Below, in pieces: positions 16,020 to 22,722 of a stretch of 47,491 bases of DNA; the stretch's first letter is position 1; every line of letters begins with the position of its first letter. Made by a program: the position numbers and the translations under genes. The stretch spans positions 1 to 47,491 of the forward strand of contig CANRSQ010000004.1 of the NCBI GenBank assembly GCA_947642475.1. Reading direction: 5' to 3'. A model generated the notes under the pieces. The model did not search any database, had not been told where the DNA came from, and saw nothing but the letters and a program-made list of their open reading frames with translations. This DNA is from an uncultured Mycoplasmatota bacterium. Lineage in GTDB: Bacteria > Bacillota_I > Bacilli_A > RF39 > UBA660.

Positions 16020-17024
16020 TTTAATAATTCCGCCACCTAGACATTCATCACCGTTATAAAATACACATGCTTGTCCAGGAGTAACCGCTTTAACACCTTC
16101 AGGATATTTAACAAGTAAATTACCATCTTCCATTTTAGAAACAAATACTTTATTATCAGCCTGACGATACCTAAATTTAGCCATACATTCACTAGGTAAC
16201 TCATCTAATAGATTAACATCTTCAACAATACATTCATAACTTAATAAATAATCATTTTCATCGCCCATAGCAACATATAAAATATTATTATCTAAATCTT
16301 TTTTACAGACAAATAACCTATTTTCAGTTCCACCAATATTTAAGCCTCTTCTTTGACCGATAGTATAATACATAAGCCCCTTGTGCTTGCCCAAAACCTC
16401 GCCAGTATTAATATCGACAATATCACCTGAGGAAGATTCTATATTATTCTTAACATATTCTTTAAATCCCCCCCTGCCAATAAAGCAAACATCAGTAGAT
16501 TCTTTCTTCTGAGCCACAGTCAAATTAAATTCCGACGCTAACTTCCTGACATCATCCTTAGTATAATTTGCAAGCGGAAATATGACTTTCCCTAATTGCT
16601 CCTTAGTTAAATTATATATAAAATAGCTTTGATCCTTATTTTTATCATCAGCTTTAAACAATTTACCATTTTTAATTAAAGCATAATGCCCTGTCGCAAT
16701 ATAATCAGCACCATATTTTAAAAGTTCGTCATACATCAAGCCAAACTTAATATATTTATTGCACAAAACACAAGGATTAGGTGTAATTCCTTTTTTATAA
16801 TCATTTAAAAATCTATCTTTAATTATCTCTTTAAACTTATCCCGCAAATCAAGTAAATGAAATTCAATTCCTAAATCATCACAAACTCTTTTTGCATCCC
16901 CATATTCAAAGTCATCATTAAGAAGCATAGTAAGGCCAATAACCTGATAACCTTCTTTTTTTAACAAGGCTGCCGTAACCGCACTATCCACTCCCCCACT
17001 CATTCCAACAACAACTTTTTTCAT
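16008..17024 (-). CDS. mnmA: tRNA-specific 2-thiouridylase
   Basis: Thiolates U34 of tRNA-Lys, -Glu and -Gln using sulfur relayed from a cysteine desulfurase. Adenylation PP-loop GMSGGVDSA (7-15); nucleophile C85 in TPNPCVLCN and the persulfide-forming C180 in KESTDVCFIG; GQRRGLNIGG (about 227-236) and the C-terminal beta-barrel ending in PGQACVFY are all present. 338 aa, slightly short of the usual 360. Start ATG 17024 with AGGTG six bases upstream; the three codons before it are untranslated leader. Stop lies inside its terminator. Confidence 0.96.
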   Translation of the reverse strand: MKKVVVGMSGGVDSAVTAALLKKEGYQVIGLTMLLNDDFEYGDAKRVCDDLGIEFHLLDLRDKFKEIIKDRFLNDYKKGITPNPCVLCNKYIKFGLMYDELLKYGADYIATGHYALIKNGKLFKADDKNKDQSYFIYNLTKEQLGKVIFPLANYTKDDVRKLASEFNLTVAQKKESTDVCFIGRGGFKEYVKNNIESSSGDIVDINTGEVLGKHKGLMYYTIGQRRGLNIGGTENRLFVCKKDLDNNILYVAMGDENDYLLSYECIVEDVNLLDELPSECMAKFRYRQADNKVFVSKMEDGNLLVKYPEGVKAVTPGQACVFYNGDECLGGGIIKEVR

Positions 17025-17050
17025 GTAAATCACCTTATATAATTATACTA

Positions 17051-17072
17051 AAAAAACGATAGAAAATCTATC
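17051..17072 (-). terminator. Terminator after the SpoIIM-like gene
   Basis: GATAGA (17058-17063) pairs with TCTATC (17067-17072) around three bases, with a T-rich minus-strand tail. The UGA stop (17073-17071) overlaps the stem. Confidence 0.8.
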
Positions 17073-17700
17073 ATTTTATAAATCCCATAATTAAATTTAA
17101 TAATTTAGGAACAATATACACCTCATATAAGCTTGTTATAACAAGTAAAACTATAGATACACCTAGTACAACTAAATATCTATGCATTATATACTTTAAA
17201 TCCAGTGGTTTCTTCGAAGTAATACATTTTATCAGTTTAAACGAAATAATAAGCGCATAAGCTGTTAAAAGCATAAATACAAGAACATTTATAATATGAT
17301 GCGGAAAAGCATATACCAAAGCTAACAAAACACCTTTAAAGCCAAAACTAGCAATTATACTGCTAATAGAAAAGCCTAAAATAAAAGCTTTCATAAATAA
17401 CATAAATATAACAACAAAAAATCCAATAACAGAAACCCCAAGAAGCCACATTGCAAAAGCAAACCCAACAGTAAAAACTAATGTATTAACAATAGAAATA
17501 TCATAATTAAGTTTACCATCTTTAACATTATCAAAAAAACTATTCAAATAATCTAAAACCATCTTTTTATCATCAGTATCAATAATTATAGAAAATAAAG
17601 ATCCCGCCACAACCCCAACAATTACTATAACTAATAAAAAAACAAATAAATTTTTATTGATGTGAATATTTTTCTTTAACTTGTCCATATATTTTTTCAT
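17071..17700 (-). CDS. spoIIM: Stage II sporulation protein M-like membrane protein
   Basis: Polytopic protein of 209 aa, five or six TM segments, matching the SpoIIM family in length and motifs: GVVAGSLFS after TM1, the central FILGFSISSIIASFGFKGVLLAL (about 111-133) and FPHHIINV (about 137-144). In Bacillus SpoIIM forms part of the DMP (SpoIID-M-P) peptidoglycan remodelling machinery needed for engulfment. Start is ATG 17700 with GGGAG seven bases upstream; earlier in-frame TTG/ATG codons lie too near the RBS. Non-sporulating relatives carry SpoIIM-like proteins too, so function in this host is not certain. Confidence 0.85.
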   Translation of the reverse strand: MKKYMDKLKKNIHINKNLFVFLLVIVIVGVVAGSLFSIIIDTDDKKMVLDYLNSFFDNVKDGKLNYDISIVNTLVFTVGFAFAMWLLGVSVIGFFVVIFMLFMKAFILGFSISSIIASFGFKGVLLALVYAFPHHIINVLVFMLLTAYALIISFKLIKCITSKKPLDLKYIMHRYLVVLGVSIVLLVITSLYEVYIVPKLLNLIMGFIK

Positions 17701-17766
17701 AATCATTCTCCCTATCAAATTATATTGTTTTAAATAAAAAATATTCCAAAAATATCAAAAAAATAG

Positions 17767-17772
17767 TATAAT
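17767..17772 (+). promoter_or_regulatory. -10 of the 46-aa gene
   Basis: TATAAT (17767-17772), with a weak -35 TTCCAA 17 bases upstream (17744-17749). Confidence 0.5.
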
Positions 17773-17791
17773 TAAAACTGAGGTGTTTAAC

Positions 17792-17932
17792 ATGAGCAAA
17801 AATAAAGAAAAACAAAAGAAAAATAAAAAGCCAGTTAATTGGACTAAATTATTTACCAGAATAATAGTTTGGTTTATGCTTCTTATAATGGTAGCATTCT
17901 TTATAACAACTATTGTATGGGGATTAAATTAA
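17792..17932 (+). CDS. 46-aa single-span membrane peptide (DUF4044-like)
   Basis: Small gene with GAGGTG seven bases before ATG, a -10 element upstream and a strong terminator directly downstream. The product has a lysine/asparagine-rich cytoplasmic start (1-18) and one hydrophobic helix (about 22-44, with three Trp in the protein). The Lys-rich start plus short VWFMLLIM-type helix recalls the DUF4044 group of tiny Bacillota proteins; this is a resemblance, not a proven match. Function unknown. It is convergent with the GT-C-like gene. Confidence 0.7.
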   Translation: MSKNKEKQKKNKKPVNWTKLFTRIIVWFMLLIMVAFFITTIVWGLN

Positions 17933-17961
17933 AAAAAGTTGATAAAAAATATCAACTTTTT
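17933..17961. terminator. Strong bidirectional terminator
   Basis: A perfect 12-bp stem, AAAAAGTTGATA (17933-17944) with TATCAACTTTTT (17950-17961), loop A5, between convergent genes. Confidence 0.92.
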
Positions 17962-19600
17962 AATTACCATAATATTCAATAACAAATTCTACAATATTAA
18001 TATATTCAGGAATATTTTTAGCACAAAGAAGCAAGCAAATCGCAACTACCACAAAAATTTTAACTTTAGAATTTTTAATAATTTTGTCTATAAGCAAATA
18101 TAATAAAACAATAAATGCCCAAGAAAAATATAAAGAATATAAAATTAAACCATTCTCGGCAGTTCCCCATCCAGCTACACACAATAAAATAAATGAAAAT
18201 AAAATCCATAATCCAGAAATAATAGCCATTTTATTTTTTCTATTTAAAATCACACTTATTAAACATAAAAGCAAAATAAATATCCCAACAAAGCTATACC
18301 CCACAACTGGGTATAAACGATAAGAAGGAAAATTTCCATTCACATCAATTATAAAACTTGCAGGCGCCGCCATAAAAATACTTTTAACAAATGCTAAATA
18401 TTGCATAAGCCTATCAACAAACGATAATTTTTCACCAGAAAATGACATCAATTTTCCCATATTGTCGCCAATATTAAATACTTGTGATAATTGGCCAAAA
18501 ATAACCACTAATACAACAAAAGCAATAAAGCATTTAAATATGTTTTTTAACCAATATTTCCAGTTTTTAAAACGTGAAATAAAAGGAAATAACACGCCTG
18601 AAGTTAATAAAGTAGAAACCGCTCCTAAATATATATAATTAACATCTTTTTTATATTCATAAAATAAATAAATAGTTAAAATCAAATAAAATAAACCAAT
18701 TATATATTGTTCCATTACGAAACTAAATATAACTGTAGAAAAACTGCAGAAATAAAGTAAAATAAATAAAACAATATTTAACTTATCAAATTTCAATAAT
18801 TTACAAACCATAAGCATAGAAACATTTAGTAATAAAATCTGAATTGTTGTCAAAAAAACTGCATAACCATTTGGAACAAAAAAGAAAATTTCAGAACACA
18901 GTTTAGCCACCAAAGCAAAAGGTAATGCAAATAATCCAAAAAGTGGTTGCCTTAAATCATTTTCATCCATGTTTATATTAAAAAATGCATCACCCCTAAA
19001 TAAAGAGGAACTATCAGAAGTATACAAAATATCATAATAAACATAATCAGAAAAATAAAAACCTTGAGCAAAATAATAAAGTACCATAGTTGCAAAAAAA
19101 GTAATGCCTAAACTGATTTTCAAATATTTCTGTTCCCCATTCGATAAATTTAAATAAAATTTCTTAATAGCTGGCCAAGCTTTTAAAACCACTAAATATA
19201 CAAGAGTTATAATCGCAAAAACAGCTAAAACAACAATAATTCTACTAAACAAAACGCTATCGATTGGCAACCCCAAATCATTGTAATTTAATGTTAAGTC
19301 CCTCACAGTACCATAGATATGAATGTAATAATAATACCTAGCAATATATAATCCCAATAAACATGATATTAAAAAATAACCAAAATTTATTTTCGAAAAT
19401 AAATTTTTAAATACAAATTTTAAAAGTAATATTCCCACTATAAAAGTAGCAATTATAGATAAAACTATAAGCCACATGCCATTGTCATCAGAGTTATTAA
19501 CACCACGTAATAAAAGCAAAGTCATAAAAGGAAGCGAGCAAGCGAATAACACGCGCAAAACTAACTGACTTTTTTTCGAAAGTTTCTTTTCAACAAACAT
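17960..19600 (-). CDS. Multi-span GT-C-like membrane glycosyltransferase (putative)
   Basis: A 546-aa protein with about 12-13 TM helices and one larger loop (about 200-235, YTSDSSSLFRGDAFF then DENDLRQPLFGLFALP) on the side expected for catalysis. Acidic residues in this first loop and the overall plan resemble lipid-linked-sugar GT-C enzymes, but I cannot name the family. It sits 11 bases after the UbiA-family gene and likely uses the polyprenyl-phosphate sugar made through that enzyme. GGTAGGTG RBS before the ATG. Sugar and acceptor unknown. Confidence 0.68.
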   Translation of the reverse strand: MFVEKKLSKKSQLVLRVLFACSLPFMTLLLLRGVNNSDDNGMWLIVLSIIATFIVGILLLKFVFKNLFSKINFGYFLISCLLGLYIARYYYYIHIYGTVRDLTLNYNDLGLPIDSVLFSRIIVVLAVFAIITLVYLVVLKAWPAIKKFYLNLSNGEQKYLKISLGITFFATMVLYYFAQGFYFSDYVYYDILYTSDSSSLFRGDAFFNINMDENDLRQPLFGLFALPFALVAKLCSEIFFFVPNGYAVFLTTIQILLLNVSMLMVCKLLKFDKLNIVLFILLYFCSFSTVIFSFVMEQYIIGLFYLILTIYLFYEYKKDVNYIYLGAVSTLLTSGVLFPFISRFKNWKYWLKNIFKCFIAFVVLVVIFGQLSQVFNIGDNMGKLMSFSGEKLSFVDRLMQYLAFVKSIFMAAPASFIIDVNGNFPSYRLYPVVGYSFVGIFILLLCLISVILNRKNKMAIISGLWILFSFILLCVAGWGTAENGLILYSLYFSWAFIVLLYLLIDKIIKNSKVKIFVVVAICLLLCAKNIPEYINIVEFVIEYYGN

Positions 19601-19611
19601 AAGTCACCTAC

Positions 19612-20487
19612 CTAAATCCAAATTAAAATAATTGCAATAACATAAATAAGCACAGTAGCCATTAAAGACTTACTATTTACCAAAACCTCAACAGGATCAC
19701 CGTCTGAATCTTTTTCAACCGATAAACTATATTGAAATAAAATAATCATTAAAAGAGGCACTGTCCAAATCAATAATTGATTACCTAACTTCCCTACTAT
19801 CACAGGATCAACAGTCCACATTGAATAAAAAACAATAGTCAAAGTTAAACAAACATACATGCTTTTATCTAGAAAATCCTTATTGTAATATTTTAAAACC
19901 TTACGAGTTTTTTCTTTGTTACGAATAAATTCATTTCTGCGTTTACCAAACCCCATATAAAAGGCCCCAGACATGACAGTTAAATATAGCCAGTTAGAAA
20001 CTTCTGCATCAACCAAAATGCCGCCAAAGAATAAACGAATTAAGAATCCAGAAACCAATATGACTACATCAAGTAAAACTACATTCTTAAGCCCTTTACT
20101 ATATAAAATATTAATAATCACATAAAGTAAAGGCAATAATAAAGCATATAAATTACCATTAAGAAAAATAAGTACCCCAATTAATAACAAACAGCAAAAC
20201 ACTAAAGAAAAAATTACAGCATAAGCACTTTTAATAGAAATAGCACCAGAAGCTAAAGGCCTATTCTTTTTTGTTTCATGTAAACGGTCTTTTTCAATAT
20301 CAGACATATCATTAATAACATAAATAATTGAAGACACTAAGCAAAAGAAAATAAACCCCGCTATACAAATTAAAGTTTTATCTATATCTTTATAAAGTCC
20401 ACTAAAAAATAAAGGTAAAAATATCAACAAATTTTTAACATAATGTTTTACCCTAATCAATTTTAAATATTCTTTAATTTTACTCAT
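19612..20487 (-). CDS. UbiA-family prenyltransferase, decaprenyl-phosphate phosphoribosyltransferase-like
   Basis: Membrane enzyme of 291 aa with eight or nine TM segments. Both aspartate motifs of the superfamily are seen: VINDMSDIEKDRLH (57-70) followed by KKNRPLASG (73-81), and a second weaker one in the later loop. The opening IRVKHYVKNLLIFLPLFFSG and NDxxDxExDRxHxxKxxRP pattern are those of 5-phosphoribosyl-1-diphosphate:polyprenyl-phosphate transferases (Rv3806c type), not of menaquinone or haem enzymes. It would make polyprenyl-phosphoryl-ribose-5-phosphate, a ribofuranose or arabinofuranose donor. No DprE1/DprE2-type epimerase is in the window. Confidence 0.82.
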   Translation of the reverse strand: MSKIKEYLKLIRVKHYVKNLLIFLPLFFSGLYKDIDKTLICIAGFIFFCLVSSIIYVINDMSDIEKDRLHETKKNRPLASGAISIKSAYAVIFSLVFCCLLLIGVLIFLNGNLYALLLPLLYVIINILYSKGLKNVVLLDVVILVSGFLIRLFFGGILVDAEVSNWLYLTVMSGAFYMGFGKRRNEFIRNKEKTRKVLKYYNKDFLDKSMYVCLTLTIVFYSMWTVDPVIVGKLGNQLLIWTVPLLMIILFQYSLSVEKDSDGDPVEVLVNSKSLMATVLIYVIAIILIWI

Positions 20488-20506
20488 AAAATCACCTTAC
20501 TATCAT

Positions 20507-21388
20507 TTACTCATATATTATACAATGATTTGTAATATAATTCAATATACTCTGGCCAGTGTTTCTGTCGTAATGAAGACCGTCTCTACTTTTAAATTCT
20601 AATTCATGATAAGAATCACACATTTTAAAATTAGACAAATCTAATTTTTTAACATCATTAAACATAGTCCCATTAAATTTTTCAATAAATTCACTAGTTG
20701 CCTTTAAAGATGGAAAATATTTTCTTACCACATTATCATTAATCGGATTAACCGACAAGAAATAGAAAGTTACTTCCGGATATTCATTAGCCAATTCCTT
20801 ATAATGTTCAAAATAATTATTTACCATTTCAGGAACATTAGTATTAGTATAAAAATCATTAACGCCCAAATTAAAGACAACATGACATTTATTGTCTTTA
20901 CAATCGTTTAAATATGTTTTTAAACGTTTTAAAGCATTGGTTTCAAGCCATTCAATTTCTGCCCCACTTTTAGCAATAAATGCAAAATTTGAAGGAATAT
21001 CGAATTTACCATGTTTTCCGTCAATAATAAACTCCATTCTAGAATCGCCAACAATAATAACTTTGTTCACGCCATACCTTTTAATTTCTTTTTCTTCCTT
21101 TAAATCCTTTTTTGTGCTATTCAAAGTGGTCCTACAAGTACAGCCCTCATAACCTTTAGAAATAAAAGTATTAAATATTATTATTAACAAAAATATCAAA
21201 AACATAAACATTACAATAGATAAAAATATTTTTTGAAAAACAAAATTTTCTTTTTTATTAAATTTACTATTCATAAGTATAATAGTGCACAATAAACAAA
21301 TAAATATTACGACATAACAAAAAATATCCAAATATTTTGAATGTTCAACAAAAAAAAGTATGTTATCATCGCATATCATTGATATCAT
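20507..21388 (-). CDS. Membrane-anchored SGNH-family hydrolase/acyltransferase
   Basis: Two N-terminal TM segments (about 20-40 and 53-75) lead to an SGNH domain (about 105-293). Block I GDSR has nucleophile S116, block III is NLGVND (173-178), and block V is D269-G-L-H272, giving a complete Ser-Asp-His set. It may add or remove O-acyl groups on a surface glycan. The start is set at ATG 21388 with GTGG/GTGA upstream; the longer frame has no RBS. It is first in an operon with the UbiA-like and GT-C-like genes and is divergent from an acyltransferase-3 gene, its likely partner. Confidence 0.82.
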   Translation of the reverse strand: MISMICDDNILFFVEHSKYLDIFCYVVIFICLLCTIILMNSKFNKKENFVFQKIFLSIVMFMFLIFLLIIIFNTFISKGYEGCTCRTTLNSTKKDLKEEKEIKRYGVNKVIIVGDSRMEFIIDGKHGKFDIPSNFAFIAKSGAEIEWLETNALKRLKTYLNDCKDNKCHVVFNLGVNDFYTNTNVPEMVNNYFEHYKELANEYPEVTFYFLSVNPINDNVVRKYFPSLKATSEFIEKFNGTMFNDVKKLDLSNFKMCDSYHELEFKSRDGLHYDRNTGQSILNYITNHCIIYE

Positions 21389-21404
21389 CAAATCACCACA
21401 AAAT

Positions 21405-21433
21405 ATATTACCATATTTAAGACAAAATTTCAA
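21405..21433 (-). promoter_or_regulatory. Promoter of the SGNH-UbiA-GT operon
   Basis: Minus strand TTGAAA (21433-21428), 17-base spacer, TAATAT (21410-21405). Confidence 0.6.
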
Positions 21434-21481
21434 AAAAAACATTTATTTAATAACAAATACAAAGAAAATAAAATAAACCTA

Positions 21482-21510
21482 TTTAAAAAAAAACAAAAAT
21501 ATATTATAAT
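21482..21510 (+). promoter_or_regulatory. Promoter of the acyltransferase-3 gene
   Basis: TTTAAA (21482-21487), 17-base spacer, TATAAT (21505-21510). The leader downstream contains TTGAGTAC (21521-21528) and GTACTAAA (21538-21545), a near-palindrome. Confidence 0.55.
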
Positions 21511-21565
21511 TGTTATAGAGTTGAGTACACAATGTAAAGTACTAAAATTCAGGGGGAGTATACTT

Positions 21566-22678
21566 ATGAAAAAAGAAAGACAATCTAATTATGAACTAAT
21601 GCGTATAATATCTATGTTTTTTATAGTGATTTATCACATCATTTATCACGGAAAACTTTTAGATAATACTAATGGTACTATCCATTTAATGTTACTTTTA
21701 ATATTATGTATAAGCTTAGTGCATGTCAATTCATTTATTTTAGTAAGCGGGTATTTTCAATATAATAAGAAATTTTCAATAAAAAGTTTCTTTCAAACCT
21801 TAAATTCTGCATGGTTTTATAAAATAGTCATTGCCACAATTTTGTTAGTAACAGGAATTTATGGTTTAACAAAAATGCAGTATATAAACGCCTTCAATCC
21901 AATATATTTAGCTGGTTACTGGTTTGTAGCATGTTATTTGATTTTATATATTCTAAGCCCATTTTTAAATATATTAATCCAACATATGAATCAAAAAATA
22001 CATAGAAGATTAATTATTATTTCAATCCTATGTTTTACAATTTTTCCATTCATATCTGAACATTATTTAGGTCCAAATGACGGATTTACAGTAATACAAT
22101 TTATAATTCTTTATTTTATAGGAGCATATTTCGCCAAATACCCTATCCAAAATAATATTCATTTTAAAAATTATTCCAAAAATAAACTTCAGTCATTATT
22201 ATTTATAGGATTCTTTGGTTTTGCGTTTATAAACTTTATTTTCTATTGTTTCGGAACTACATTAGAAAGTTTCCAAACAACAATTGGGACTTATATCGGA
22301 AACCAAATAACATTCAACGCATTACATTATAATTGCTTATTTGTTCTAGCTCAATCAATATGTTATTTCTTGTGGTTTGGAACTCTAAATATAAAAAGCA
22401 AAATAATTAACTTTATTAGTCCATTAGTATTTGGAGTATATTTAATTCACGATAATCCATATATACAAGTAATGTTATATAAATGGTTAAAAATAGACAC
22501 AGGTATTCTTGTTACCAGCCCTATTATTTTTGTAAAAATATTTGTTATAGCAATATCAATATTTATCATATGTGCATTTATAGAATTTATCAGACAAAAA
22601 ATATTTGGTTTTATCAAAAAAAGAAAAACCTACAAAAAAATAACAGACAAATTCTATAATTATATTCAAAACTACTAA
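21566..22678 (+). CDS. Acyltransferase family 3 membrane protein
   Basis: O-acyltransferase of 370 aa with about ten TM segments. The family opening is clear: NYELMRIISMFFIVIYHIIYHG (8-29), with the conserved R13 and H24; the C-terminal LVFGVYLIHDNPY segment is also typical. It would move acetyl or other acyl groups across the membrane onto surface glycan or peptidoglycan. Start ATG 21566 with AGGGGGAG upstream; the longer frame begins before the RBS. It lacks a fused SGNH domain, but an SGNH gene lies divergently next door, which resembles a split OatA/OafA arrangement. Confidence 0.88.
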   Translation: MKKERQSNYELMRIISMFFIVIYHIIYHGKLLDNTNGTIHLMLLLILCISLVHVNSFILVSGYFQYNKKFSIKSFFQTLNSAWFYKIVIATILLVTGIYGLTKMQYINAFNPIYLAGYWFVACYLILYILSPFLNILIQHMNQKIHRRLIIISILCFTIFPFISEHYLGPNDGFTVIQFIILYFIGAYFAKYPIQNNIHFKNYSKNKLQSLLFIGFFGFAFINFIFYCFGTTLESFQTTIGTYIGNQITFNALHYNCLFVLAQSICYFLWFGTLNIKSKIINFISPLVFGVYLIHDNPYIQVMLYKWLKIDTGILVTSPIIFVKIFVIAISIFIICAFIEFIRQKIFGFIKKRKTYKKITDKFYNYIQNY

Positions 22679-22680
22679 AA

Positions 22681-22706
22681 AAATGAAACGATATGTTTCA
22701 TTTTTT
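22681..22706. terminator. Bidirectional terminator
   Basis: AAATGAAAC (22681-22689) pairs with GTTTCATTT (22695-22703), five-base loop, T run on one side and A run on the other, between convergent genes. Confidence 0.88.
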
Positions 22707-22722
22707 ATAATTTCTTAAGACA

